Assembly: GCA_010279815.1 (NCBI GenBank)
Contig: QEOQ01000274.1
Span: forward strand, 353,731-417,730
Direction of reading: 5' to 3'
Length of the DNA: 64,000 nt
Source of the DNA: Brachionus plicatilis
Taxonomy: Eukaryota > Rotifera > Eurotatoria > Ploima > Brachionidae
Each line of letters starts with the position of its first letter. The first letter of the stretch is position 1. Positions 36,251 through 48,372 of this stretch are shown here, piece by piece. The position numbers and the translations under genes are program-made. A model generated the notes under the pieces. That model was not told where the DNA came from. It was given only the letters and a program-made list of their open reading frames with translations, and made no database searches.

Positions 36251-38021
36251 ATGTCTAAATTCGAAAGCGATTTCGAATCCAATGAGAGCATTGATTATGT
36301 GAGCGATATCGAGCTCTATCGGAGTGAAAAGTCTCTGAGCAAAGTGCACTCGCGGATAGCGTCCAAAACCTGCTACAGTTTCGATGACAAAAGCGACTAT
36401 TTTGGCTCGGATTTTCCCACCAACTCTGTCCAAGAAACCCAAACGAATCTAATAAGCCCCGAAGCCAACCTGAAAAAACATGACTTGAACAAAATTTACA
36501 CAAAACTAAATGAGATTCACTCAAAATTGCTAGTAAAATAAAATTTAATTCTTAATTAAATTTTTTAATTTTTTTTTTAAATTCTAGAATGAATACAAAA
36601 GTCTAAAGATAAAAGAAGAAGTTCTAAATGAAAAGGAGAGCAAGTTAAATTCTCAAAATGGCTTAAATTTTGACCAAATAAGACTAAAATACGACCAAGA
36701 AATTGAGAATATAAGGGAGGAAATAAAAAAAAAAAACTCGGAAAACAAACGACTGAGCGACTCGTTCCGTGCCTGTAAGGAATCCAATGAATCACTTAAA
36801 ACCAAGGTAGGAATGATTTGAGAAAATAATTAAACTAAACCAAAGTCTAGTTGGAAGAGATGCAGTCAAAGAGTGAAAAATTGGACAAGCAGAACCAGTC
36901 TCTTAAAAATAGACTTACCAACTTGCTGAAAAAAATCGAGCTCTCGGAAGAAAAAGTGGTCCAACCACTTGAAACAGCCAAAAATGAGTCCATTCCGGCC
37001 AAAAAGCAGCCTCAGTTGATCAACCAAAATCAACTGTTTGAACCATTCGCAATCAGCGTAATGTGGATTAATGAAGCATTGCTGAAAGAACGGCTTGATT
37101 TTAGTTTGCCACTCAACAATGATTCTCATTTAATAGATAAAATTCAAAAATTACTTCCTACTCTATCTGACTTGTTGATTAATTCAAAAAAAATGTTCAA
37201 GCAATACGAGAGCGGTTTTATGGAATTTATTTACTTATCTTTGATTCATTTTGATTTTAGTTTTCAAAATCAAGTAGACTTTAAAGGAAAAAAAAAATTA
37301 TTTTTTAAATTTTTTTACTAGAAAATTAATTTATCAAATACATTTCGGCGTATTGGAGAAGAACTATTCAAGAGTGTTCACAATTACAGACAAAGTGAGA
37401 GAGCTGGAGACGAAGTTTTAAATCTAGAAGACCCGAAATCTCGTATGCTGGCATGTTTGACAATTTTGAGAACTTTAAGTCAAGGTTTAGTTTAAATCGA
37501 TTCAATTTTGTTTAATGTTTTGTTAGTGATTTTTCTATTTTAAAGTCGATTTGATCATTCAAGTTTTCGAGCTGGTTAAACAAGATTTAAAAGATGAAGA
37601 CAATAAAAAATTGTTCTTGAGCTTTCATGGTACTTGGACTGTGATAAAATGGTGTAAATTGGGAAATCAAGTAGTACTCAATTTGGCCATAGATGTTTAT
37701 TTGTTGATGTCTATTGAATGGAAATTGGTTGGCAAATTTTTGGAGTCATGCAGCAACGAGAACTGGTTTAGCCAAATTTCTATAGTGCTAAGAAATTCTA
37801 ATGTGAATAGTTCTCCTTCAGCGAATTCAAATTGTTTAGATTTGAGAGTTATAGAAAAGATAAGTATTCTAATGCAAAAATTATCTAAGATTCGATCAAA
37901 CAAAAAATATTTTGATATGTTCTCTTTGACAAATATATTCAATGATTTGCTTAAGCGATTTGGACATGATAGTGAATTTTTGAAAATGAATTTAAAATCA
38001 ATTCTATTCAATTTAAAATGA
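36251..38021 (+). CDS. CCDC138: Coiled-coil domain-containing protein 138-like (5 exons, 520 aa)
   Basis: Exons: 36251-36532, 36588-36806, 36851-37273, 37322-37484, 37546-38021; introns of 44-61 bp with consistent phases; 1563 bases with stop. Seen: an acidic low-complexity N terminus (about 1-75); a conserved helix DLNKIYTKLNEIHSKLL; a coiled coil rich in Glu/Lys/Leu to about residue 235; and a globular C-terminal region with FEPFAISVMWINEALLKERL, NTFRRIGEELFKSV and, near the end, LMQKLSKIRSNKKYFDMFSL and LKMNLKSILFNLK. These blocks match the vertebrate CCDC138 pattern closely. Human CCDC138 is about 665 aa; the difference is mainly a shorter N terminus. Its role is poorly defined; a centrosome/cilium link is reported for the family. 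AATAAA at 38060. Confidence 0.9.
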
Positions 38022-38069
38022 TTTTTGTATCCCCTATTGATTTTTATCATTTTTTTTTCAATAAATAAT

Positions 38070-38804
38070 TTTTGTTTAAGTTGATTATTAAATTTTCCAT
38101 CAAGAAAATGTTAAACAAAATAATTATACAAAAAATTCTCTTACTCTTAGGATCTTATTAATCAAAAAAAAATATCTAAAATCAAAATTTTAACTTTGGA
38201 CATCTTTTTCAGGTGAAATTCAAGGTGAATTTTAGTCTTTAAATTTTTTCACTCAAATTTAATCAGATAAATATTTTAGGTACTATTCACATAACCTGGA
38301 CTCATACTGTTTACAAAAATATTGACAGCAATTTATGGACTCAAAATCATTTCATTTCGTTTTCAATCATTTCTTCATACTCAAATAAATTATTAAACTG
38401 TATTAAAATTTTTCAAGACAGGCTATTCTTGTCTTTAAAATAAGAATCAAATTAAAAAATAAAAATTAACAAAGAGATTACTTTAGTAATATTTAGATTT
38501 GCAAAAAAAGTTTTAAAATGGGCAAAGTATTCACAATTAGCCAGTGAAATTGATTATAAAATACAAAAATTTGTTTATTGAAAATAATTTATATGCTTTT
38601 AAAAAATTTTAAATAATATTTCAAAATAAAAGATGATGAAAATGGCTGTTTAATTAAATTCAGATAATTAGTAATAAATGTTTCGGAAAAAAATTTCAGT
38701 TTTATAAAAATTTTGGTGATTTACACCCAGTGTTGTTTTTTCGCAATCTTGGTGGGTGTATGTTTTAGACATATTATGCTCGAACCGAAAAAAAAATAAA
38801 AATA
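38070..38804. other. AT-rich spacer
   Basis: No coding sequence or clear repeat. Confidence 0.4.
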
Positions 38805-39445
38805 CAGTGCCGATTTGACAAGTGGATTGTACGTAAATTTACGTAAAATTACGTAAATTCACTTTTTATTACAAAGTAATTTTAAGTAATTTAACTAAAT
38901 TTACGTAATTTTACGTAAAAATTGGTAAAAATGAAAATGCCAAAAAAAAGCTCAATTTTTTGAATTTTTTATTATTTTCTAATAAATTTTGAAAAAAGTA
39001 GTTTCTATTTATTTGATTATTTTTCACCAAAAGTTACTTTTTTTTACTTTTTTTTACTAATTTTTATGTAAATTTATGTAAAATAAGGTAAAATATGGTA
39101 AAAAAAAGTAACTTTTGAAAGAAAATTAAGAAATTTTAAATTTTTCTAATAAACTAGCAGTCCGATTATCTGCCGTTTTTGTCTATCACTATATCAATTA
39201 CATAAACAACAAGTCATACGTATGTACAACCTTTTTAGATACATATAAAATTAACTGGGTAAAATAAAGTTAATAAATAATTCTTAAAATTTTAAAAGAT
39301 TAAATATGTGTTTTTTTTGTTATAGATAATTGATATAGTGATAGACAAAAATGGCGGATGGTTGGACTGCTAGTTTATTAGAAAAATTAAAAATTTCGTA
39401 AATTTACGTAAAATTACCAGAAATCCACTTGTCAAATCGGCACAG
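38805..39445. mobile_element. Tc1/mariner-like MITE with nested inverted block
   Basis: Ends CAGTGCCGATTTGACAAGTG and, reverse complement of the right end, CTGTGCCGATTTGACAAGTG; TA on each side (38803-38804, 39446-39447). A second inverted pair lies inside (about 39152-39200 and 39326-39376), each starting CTAGCAGTCC and including TTTTTGTCTATCACTATATC, so a second mini-element may be nested. Acgtaaatttacgtaaaatt tracts fill the outer arms. Confidence 0.75.
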
Positions 39446-40025
39446 TAATTTTAAAAAAACTTACATTATTTGAAAAAAAGCAGATTTTTTCTGTTTCAAA
39501 ATCTGTTCTTCTGTATTCTAATTTCTATTTGGAAAATTTTTTCTGCCAAATCATTAAATTTAAGTATGATGATCAGGAGAAAAAAAGTAAAATTAGTTTT
39601 AAAAATTTATTAATTAAAAAAAAACATATATAAATAAAATTTTTCGCTTAAAAATATATTCATTTTAAGTCTCTTAGAAAACTTTGTGTTTAGTTTTTTT
39701 TTATTTTACATTATTCTATGATTCTTATTTTCTTTATTATATTTTTCAAAATTTTCCAAAAATTGTGTAATTTTACGAAAATTTAGTAAGAAATATTGAG
39801 CTTTTTTTATTTTTTTCAAAATGAAATTATTTCAAAAATTTTCGAAAAACAGTCAATTTTTACATTTTTCTTACCGAAAATCTAATTTTTTTGGCCGTTA
39901 GCATTTTGGAATAATTTTGCGTAAGCTTACTAAAAATAATGTAAAATTACGTAATTTAGCCGATTCTGGACCTTTTATAAAGCACTGTATTTATTTTAAA
40001 AATTTATAAATGGACGATAATTAGT
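39446..40025. other. AT-rich region with a Tc1-like repeat end
   Basis: 39910-39990 repeats the 35237-35312 element end (ccttttataaagcactgta). Nothing else is recognised. Confidence 0.5.
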
Positions 40026-40607
40026 ACACTCTAAAAAATAATTAGTTGCATGTATAAAATACTAACTTTATTGTTAAAAAAAAAATTGCATTAAATAAGA
40101 ACAAATTGTGTTTTTTTAGAATAATTAATTTCTTGCTAAAAAAAAACATATACAAAAATACTAAGTTTATTGAAAAAAAAAATAAGAAAATAGAAATCTT
40201 GATCATTAAAAGGCTTAAATAGTAAGCTTAATAAGGATTTTGACCATCAGCTGGTACATGCAGCTATTATCTAAGAAACTGTTTTTGTTATCATTTAATA
40301 GTATTAGCCGTAGTGGAAAAGTTGGTTGAAATTCCAAATAAATAAAAAAATTGTTTAATCGAACCGAAGACTAAACGTGGTCGAAGAGCCAATGATGCTA
40401 AAGCATTAGTAAGGCAATGAAATTGTTAATGTAATAATTTTAATTTTTCAAATTAATAAATTTTATAATTTTTTATTGAATTTTTTTTACAATAAAGTTA
40501 TTATTTTTTAAATAAAGTTAGTATTTTTATACATTAAATTAGCAATTTATCCATAATCATTTATTAGTTAGCATTTTTAGCAATAAACTAATTATTTTTT
40601 ACAGGTA
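40026..40607. mobile_element. Array-ended mini-element with AT-hook peptide
   Basis: The inverted ends share TAAAAAATAATTAGTT and contain several copies of words such as tactaactttatt and its complement, arranged inward from both sides. In the centre an open frame (about 40346-40420, +) ends EPKTKRGRRANDAKALVRQ, an AT-hook-like tail of the kind at the C terminus of MULE-type transposases. No TSD was found. Confidence 0.55.
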
Positions 40608-42100
40608 AATATTTATTTATTAGGGTCAAGTGATTTTTCCCCTTTATAAATTATAAGTCAATCTTAACCAAATCGAAAGATCTATATATATTTAATTAAT
40701 GAAATATTTTTGAAAATTGTTTTTTTTGAAATATTTAAAAATAGAGAATTTATGATATTAGAAAGAATAATTATATTCCATTTGACACATCTTCCAACAT
40801 ATTATTCTATTTAGCTAAAAAAACAATTATATTCTAGCAATTGTCTCGCACAGAGGCTTTTATGAATCTCAAAATTAGAGATTGTAAGCAATCTCTAAAG
40901 AGAAAGAGTATGGGATTCCTCATAGCTATAAAAAATTATCCTGAAAAAATGCATAAGAAAGCGAAATTAATTGCTAATAACTTATATCTGAAAAAATAAA
41001 AAAAATAAAAGGTGGTATAAGAGATTCCTATCAATCATTGTTTAGTAATCTATGTTCCAGTAAATAAAATGGCATTGTGAATTTTGGTAATGGTTAATAA
41101 AACCAAAAAAAATATTAAAAATGTATAAATTTAATTCTAATCGACCATACGATTTCTGTAAAATGTAGCAACACTGATAAATTCTGTTTATCACCAATAT
41201 ACTGATTATGCAAAACTCTGTATTAAATCTTCAAATTCAGGAAATTCTCAAGCCGATTCTAAACTAATTTCATTATAAATGATACTGTGTCAAAAAAATT
41301 TTTAAAAAATGGTTTTTTAATGTAAAGCATTATTAAAGCATCATTATATCTCTGTGAAATTATTAAATTAATTAATAAAATAAAAATACCCAGTATAATA
41401 CAAAAATATTTTGAAGAATTTTTAGAGGCTCTTTAACGATTTTTGTTGAAGGTTTAAAAGATTTTGGACAGATTTTCTCTAGATAATCATCAGAGATTTT
41501 TGAAAGATTATTTTTCTTATATCTTTTTTTTTCTTTATTCTAGACTTTTATGTTTTTTTTACAAATAACAATTTACTTTTAAATAATCAAAGATTTAATC
41601 GAAAAAAATCTAAGTAATGTTATTTTTTGGTTCAAGCAAAAGTTGTTGGTTTTAATTTGAATAAGTAAATTGTTAATGTTCTAACAAATAACTTAGAAAC
41701 TAGCATCAGGAGTGTTGAGCATAATCGATAGGGGCCAGTGGACTTGAAGAAGATGATTGTGATATTTACCTTAATAATTTTAAATTCAATTAATTATTTG
41801 AGGCTAATTAAAGCATGTTAAGAATTTACCTTCATTTTAGTCTAACTAATTAAAAAAGCAAAATAAAGTAAAGTTCCCTTAGGATACACTTCTTCATAAA
41901 AAATATTCTTTAGACACTATAATAGAATTTCTTTTAAAATTTTATCAACAATCAAAAGATAGGCTTTCTCTGAATCTATGCTTAATATTGAAATGTCTTT
42001 TTGACGCTCTCATTGAATTCAAAAATCAAATAATTTCAGATGATTTTTAATCCTCCTTAAGACAGAAAAAAATTGTTCTGAAAATCTTTGAAAATCTAAC
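40608..42100. other. AT-rich spacer
   Basis: No gene or RNA is seen. Confidence 0.4.
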
Positions 42101-42142
42101 CAGAATGGTGGCCCCACTTGTCCCACCCTAGCTACACCACTG
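42101..42142 (-). mobile_element. Solo hAT-type terminus
   Basis: The minus strand starts CAGTGGTGTAGCTAGGGTGG and continues gacaagtggggccacc, a common start of hAT-superfamily elements in animals (CAGTGGCGTAGCTAGGGTGG). No opposite end was found in the window. Confidence 0.6.
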
Positions 42143-43509
42143 ACGATTTTATTCTATTTTTTCATCTTTTTTTTGTAAATTAATCTTACGTCGCCTTGTG
42201 GCTTTTTTATTAGATATTAATAATAATATGACATTCTCTTCTTTTTATCATAATAACATAAAGATCTTGATACTATACTATTGTGTGCTATTTACTAAAG
42301 TTTTGTTAATTTTAGCTATTTTATGGCTTAACTTTAATTTTCTAGATGAAAAATAAAAAAATAACTTTAACAATTTATTGCTTATTTGAGAATTTTTATA
42401 TTTGATTTTATGGATTTAATTTTTTAATAATTACTGTTGCAAATAGAAATTTAAATTTATTGCCACATACATCTTTTGTCGATAGTTCTAATTATTATCA
42501 ATTATTTATTATTTTATTAAAAAATATATTTTTGGGTTTAACCCAGGACTGCTCTGAACGGTCGTTTCGACCTTCTTTTCAGTCCCCATTTAAAAAAAAA
42601 AAAGAAAATTTTATATTTTTTACAATAGGCTTAATTACATAATTATGAAAGAAAAAAGTGATTTTAAATGATCTTTTTTGATTAATAGAAAAAGAATAAA
42701 AAAAATTGTTAGTAATTAAAAAAGAAAATAAAAGAGTTTAAAGTAATTATTATCAATTAGAAGGAAATTAAAAATTATACTTAATCATCTTGTTCATCAA
42801 TTTTAAAAAAATGAGCATTTTGAAATTTCACACAGAACTTACGATAAAATGTTATCATTTTTTATCGAAATTTCTGTTCGGAATTTCAAAATGTCAAAAA
42901 ACTGTTTGATAATCTCTTCTTAATTTTAGTTGAATCTGATGATAAAAGTTAGCTTTCTTCTTTAAAATTTGAGATACATTTTCTCAAAATAAAGCAAATT
43001 GGTTCGAAGCAATTGAAATAAAATTAAATTTTATTGGAATTAAAAAATTCACAAAATACTCGCTGGCTCGAAAAATATCTCAATATTCTGTGAGCGTTAT
43101 TCAAAGTGATTTTTGAAGACTCGCTCATTTCTTTAAAAGAAAAATTTGAAAATCATGGAATCCTTAATAATGCGTTGCGTCATTTTCTTTTGACAAAACA
43201 CTTACAATAATCAAATAAAATTTCGCCCAAAATATTAACATTACAGCTTCAAATGGATTTCTTAGGCCTAGCCATTAAATTTTTAATAATTTTATTAATC
43301 GAGATCATATTAACACTTCATTTATTTAAATTCTATACAAAAGTATTCATTTAAAATTTTAAATTATTTTAAAATTAAAAAATAATAAAAAAAATTTGAA
43401 TCAAAAATTATTTGAAAAAATGAACACATATCATATTGAATTTTTCTTTTTTTCGATGCTCAAAATCTGAATAAAATTTAAATCAAAATGGTTTATTTTG
43501 AAAGAAAAA
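42143..43509. other. AT-rich spacer with a possible LINE 3' hairpin
   Basis: Near 42557-42575 the palindrome aacggtcgtttcgacctt resembles 3' hairpins of some LINEs (read on the minus strand, AAGGTCGAAACGACCGTT). No other feature. Confidence 0.35.
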
Positions 43510-43580
43510 TGCACTGGCCGGGAATCGAACCCGGGCCGCCCGCGTGGCAGGCGAGCATTCTACCACTGAACCACCAGTGC
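43510..43580 (-). tRNA. tRNA-Gly (anticodon GCC)
   Basis: Read on the minus strand: 7-bp acceptor GCACTGG pairing with CCAGTGC, discriminator A at 43510, A-box TGGTTCAGTGG, anticodon stem CTCGC / GCGGG with loop containing GCC (43546-43548), and B-box GGTTCGATTCC. It is 71 nt, without intron, and followed at once by TTTTT for Pol III termination. All stems pair, so it looks functional. It is a GC-rich island in AT-rich DNA. Confidence 0.98.
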
Positions 43581-44441
43581 TTCTTTAAACAGTTAAATTT
43601 TTCTTAAAATAAAGTTAAATTATTTCAACATTTGAATTAATCATGACAAATTTCTAAGACAAGTAGAATCTGCATTAAAATCTGTTCTTTTTATTAATCA
43701 TAAAAGATATATCTAAATTGCTTGACAAAAAATTTGTAATTTTTCAAAAACTTTGATAAAAAATAAAATTTAAAAAATCGATTTTTCCAAGTTCATTTTA
43801 AATTTATATTGGTAGTTTTTATTCTAAATTTATTAAAACTTTTTTTGCTAATTTTTAATTATTAAAAATACAAAGAAAAAATCTCGGATAAGCTAATTTT
43901 TGTAGTTTCATATAAACCAACTGTTCATTATCTTTTTTCTTAATTTAGAAAAATATAACAATAAAAAAAGCACAGTCTATTAAAGGTTTAGACGATTCCA
44001 TGACAAATATAACTATTTTGAATATTTTTTTATAATCTTTAAACTTTTTTCTAAGTTATTTATTATAATATCTTATAAGTAGTTTCCGAAGACTTCTAGG
44101 ATAATTATAAAGGAGCATATGAAAAAGGAAGATTTTTGTGCTAAAAATCTAGATTTTACATTGCTCTATGGAATTCTAATTTAAAAAAAAAGTCTATTTT
44201 GGTTATCTCTTACTTGACTGTTGAACTTAAATCAAGTTACAGCTGGTCGTCATAACTTCTTCTGACCATTGAAAGACTCTTTATGGTAATATCCATAATA
44301 TCCATAAGATTGCAGACCTATCACTGTTTCAGCAGTGATTTCTGAAACACTTATCCTGATTAAGACCATTGTTTTTAATGGCCTACATAGCAATAAACTT
44401 GTATACAAAAAAAAGAGTTCATGCAACAATATTATTTTTTA
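43581..44441. other. AT-rich spacer
   Basis: No clear feature; 44200-44440 may be decayed LINE sequence leading into the RT scrap at 44442 but cannot be read in one frame. Confidence 0.35.
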
Positions 44442-44580
44442 GAAAACGGTGCAGTCAACTTTTATCGCCAAGGATCTCAACTAAATCTAATTTGTTTTGA
44501 TGCCGGTTAAGCATTTGATAAAGTTTTTTATTTTTTTGTTCAATTTCAACTCAATCAAAGAGACCTAAGGTCAAAACCCG
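44442..44580 (+). pseudogene. Reverse transcriptase scrap around motif A
   Basis: Plus strand: NFYRQGSQLNLICFDAG*AF, then DKVFYFFVQFQLNQRDLR. The pattern FDAxKAFDKVxxxxLFxQLxxR is RT motif A of a LINE, with one in-frame stop in place of a residue. It faces the next fragment tail to tail. Confidence 0.6.
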
Positions 44581-44636
44581 TAATGGGATGATTGAGCCCA
44601 TTTATTAATAAAAAAATTCAAATAAAAATTATAATA

Positions 44637-45117
44637 TTAATAAAAAATTAAATTTCTGAAATTAACATCAAAATTAGAAAAAATTTTACAAAATTTTATA
44701 AAAATTAAATTAATGTTATTGTTTATTCTTCGCTTAAATAGGGCAAAATCTAAATGGAGATCATCAATAAGTAATTTATTGATGAACTTAGAATAAAAAT
44801 AATCAAACGTTTTTTCAACATAATCATTAAACTTTCCTTTTGAAGGAACAAGATAGTCATTTGAATTTCTTAGATTATAATCAACATTTTTCGAGCGGTT
44901 GCTGATTAATACTTCTTTTAAGTCAACAGGCGATGTTTTTAAATTTACAATTTTATGTACAAAATGAGCAAGACGTTTGATAATTCTATGCTGAAAGCAG
45001 TCGATGTTAAATTTATTCAACTCAATATTTAAAGTGTTAAAGTCATCATTGCCATGAATATTTTGGCGAATATTTAATAATCTTTGAACACAAAAGTAAT
45101 AAGAATTAGAAAATTAA
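44637..45117 (-). pseudogene. LINE RT C-terminal tail
   Basis: Open on the minus strand from about 45117: YYFCVQRLLNIRQNIHGNDD, LNKFNIDCFQHRIIKRLAHF, FVHKIVNLKTSPVDLKEVLI, TFDYFYSKFINKLLIDDLHL and a basic end before the stop at 44637. It looks like the extreme C terminus missing from the 57.2-kb RT ORF's family. 5'-truncated. Confidence 0.6.
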
Positions 45118-46821
45118 AAAATTACGACTTGGCGATGTTAAACATAAAAAAAAATATAAAAATAGTTTAATTCGTAAAAGTAAAAATAGACTGAACAAGT
45201 TTTTTTAGTTAAAGAAATCCATAATTCAAATTTACAAACAATTTATTCTTTGTATATCTACATCATAAAATTAAATTCATTAATTTTTCATTTAAAAGAA
45301 AACAACTTACAACTGAAAATAATTTTAAGGGGATTTATTCTTTTTTTAACAGAAATACCAGACCCTAAATATTATTTTTAGTAATTTTTTAAACAAATTT
45401 ATGTATGGTTAATTTTCTATCGCATGATAAATTTTTATGCTGACGTCTTTTTTATTTAAATTTATTTTAAAATTACAGTTTTTAATAATTACGGTAAATA
45501 ATTTAGATCAAAGCCAAAATCATTTTTTTAAAAATATTTTTTATGGATTGGATTGAGCTAAATTTTTAATTATTATTAATCAATATTATATTATAGAGTA
45601 AGAGTTTCTAACATGTAATTTGTATAAAAGTAAAATTTGATATAAAATCAGAAATCAGGGCTTTTAAAAATTAGCACGCCGAATTTAAAATAAAAAATTT
45701 TCCTTAAATTTAAACATGTTATTATGATGAACAGCACATTCTATATTTAGAATATTGATTGATTAATTTTTGAGAGAAAATTTTTTTTTTTATCCTAGCT
45801 CTGAATAATGAAGGTGAATTGTTCAAATCATTTTAGAAAAAATTAAAATTTTATATTAAAATATTTAATTTTTTACTTAATTTTACTGTAAACATAGCAT
45901 TTAATGAAATTTGTTAATTATTTTTATGTTAACTCAGGGTGTCGTAAATTTCGAATACAAATTGAACATAAATTTTTCCTTTTTTGATTAATAAAAATAA
46001 AATTAATAAAAAATATTTGAAAAAATACCGCAACACAGTTGCACCTTTACTAAAATAAAATTTTTAGTATCCTCTTTTTAGTAAATCAAATCAATAATCT
46101 ATTTAAATCTTATTGATTTTTTAAAATTTTGTATTTTTTTTTCATGAGAAAAATTATATTAGGTAAAAAAAGTAACAAAGTATGTTTCAGTATTTTTTTC
46201 TAATAATTTTTATTAACTTCAATTATTTATCAAAAAATTTTTTTCAATTCATAAAATCACAAAACATTAACTCAAAGTTGTTTAAAAGTCACAAGTCAAG
46301 TCCAAGTTTTAGAACGACATTTACTTGAATCAAACTTTTTTGGTGAAGAAAAAATAATTTGCTGAAATTTACCAAAATTTTTAGTGAATTTGAATTGTAA
46401 ATTTAAATTTGCCCATTTCAGTAAGAGATATTTAAATTTAATTATATGTAATTTACTCTGTTTTTAATATTTTTCATTTATTTTAATTTAACACTAGAAA
46501 CATTTTTATTTTAATATTTATTTTTTTTAAACGAAATAAATAAATGAATTTTTTTTAATAATTCTATAAAGTAATAAATAAGTTAAAAGAAAATTAAAAA
46601 CGATATAATGAAATAACTAGAGGTAAGGCATGTTTAAATATTTGATAGGATACAATTATTGGATACAATTACAAAATGTATCCAATGTTGAAATAACATT
46701 GAAAAAGTGCGTTGTTTCAAATAGTTCAGCAAAAAAAGAAGAAATTACTAGGTAGCAATTACACAATGGAGTTGGATTGTGTAATTTCATATTTCTTGAT
46801 TCAAACCATCTCTTTATTCTT
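45118..46821. other. AT-rich region, LINE 3' UTR near its end
   Basis: Only 46490-46630 is recognisable: on the minus strand it shares CTCTAG(C/T)TATTTCAT with 63270-63290, the 3' UTR of the LINE family ending in the GGAGCTCTAGCTCGG hairpin. AAGTC-type repeat at 46270-46320. Confidence 0.45.
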
Positions 46822-47401
46822 CTACCAGTCTGATGACCAATTTGAAACTGTTAATATATATAGCTTATTGAAGGTCTCTTGGTGTATAATATAGGAGTGG
46901 GTATCATATTTGAGCTTCAAAATAGTTCGAACTGCTGAATTTTGAATGAGTTGTATTTTTTTGATGTTAGTTTCTGAGAATGAATTTAAAAGGCATCAAA
47001 TACATTCTGCACTATAAATAATCACAAGTTGCACTATAATATTTAAATTGCACTATAATATTTACATGCACTTTATTAATCAAGGCTGCACTTTAAATAA
47101 CATTCTTACACTATTATATTCTTTAATAAGCACTAATATAATTTTTATTTTGCACTAAAATAATCTTTACTAAGCACTAAATTAATGTTTAAAAAGCACT
47201 TAAATAATTTTAGACCTGAACTATTTTAATTCATTTTTAGATAAATTAATACAACAAGCACTATTTTTTTCGAAAACTTCATTTTTTATAAACATAAGAA
47301 AATACAAATTACAATTACAAATATGTGATTTAATTTTGGAGAGAAAAAAAATATAGTAATACATACATAAGAATAAAATTAAAAAAAAAAATTGTATTTA
47401 T

Positions 47402-47455
47402 TCTAAAGGAGCTCTAGCTCGGTACAGAAAACAAATAAATAAATAAATAAATATT
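47402..47455 (+). repeat. LINE 3' end: GGAGCTCTAGCTCGG hairpin plus (AAAT)n
   Basis: Reads ttctaaaggagctctagctc then ggtacagaaaacaaataaat. The same end occurs at 49241-49283, 49481-49525, 61495-61540 and 63150-63190. The core AGCTCTAGCT is self-complementary. Confidence 0.75.
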
Positions 47456-47475
47456 GTAGCCGAATCGTTTTCAAA

Positions 47476-47584
47476 TTAACGAATTAAATAAGCGTTTAAG
47501 CTTTTTTGAATCCAGTAAGATCTAACACCAGTACTAGCTAAAGTGGGTCTTCCTCGACTACGTTTTTTTCCTAACCTATTTCCC
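47476..47584 (-). CDS. AT-hook peptide in the Mutator-like element
   Basis: Minus strand: NRLGKKRSRGRPTLASTGVR, then a short tail ending YLIR. KKRSRGRP is an AT-hook core, as at the C terminus of many MULE transposases. Only the tail remains; expression is not shown. Confidence 0.45.
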
Positions 47585-47944
47585 TTATATCACAATTAGT
47601 TTAATTTTTATTACTAAAAGAGATGTTAAACAGTCTTTTAATTTTTTAATTTATTTCTAATTTTAAAATAACTAAATAAAAATAATCTACCTTGAATATA
47701 ATCTACTTTAAATCAAGACACTTATTCAACGTTTTGTAGGTTGAGACGATTTAAAAAATTACTAATGCGAGAACAGATAAATTTAGACTTTGGTGGCATA
47801 ATGATAATATTTAATGGGATTGGTTTCAATATTTAGTTAAAATATTCTAAAAATTGTCAATATAGTTAAAATACTCAAAATTTAAATCAAATCACATGAT
47901 TTTAATACTTTATTTAAATAAAATAAAATAAAACATAAATTCAA

Positions 47945-48372
47945 AAAAGTAAAACAATAGATTTGTTCAGAATTTTGTCTAGTTTTGTTTAAAAAAAAAT
48001 TGGTTTATTAAGTAATCCTTGGGACTACATACAATTAAACTGAAAAAAAAGTATTCTTTTTGTTTTTTTTTTAATAATAAAAATTGCCACACCTTTTTTT
48101 CAAACAAAACCATTACTAGGGTGTAGAAAATTTTATGCTCTTTCAGAATATATATAATTTTAAAAAAGATTTTAATTTTCACTTTTGAGTAATTGAGTCT
48201 GAAAGATCTACAACTTTATAAAGGTTTAGTTCTTTTTAGACACCTGGATAAAAAATCTCTTTTTGTCCCCCAAAAAAATGAAATCTAGGGTTTCAAAGGA
48301 CGCAGTTTACGAATTTTAAGTCAAAAATTAGAAATTCAGATAGCACTTAAGTTTTGAATTTCTGGAACCTTG
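47945..48372. repeat. Dispersed repeat, copy 2 (partner at 31425-31830)
   Basis: Blocks shared with the 31.4-kb copy include tgctctttcagaatatatat and gaaattcagatagcact, with AT-rich spacers differing in length. Confidence 0.65.

Noticed and set aside
36179..37129. Minus-strand ORFs of 72-89 codons
   Set aside because: Antisense to CCDC138 exons.
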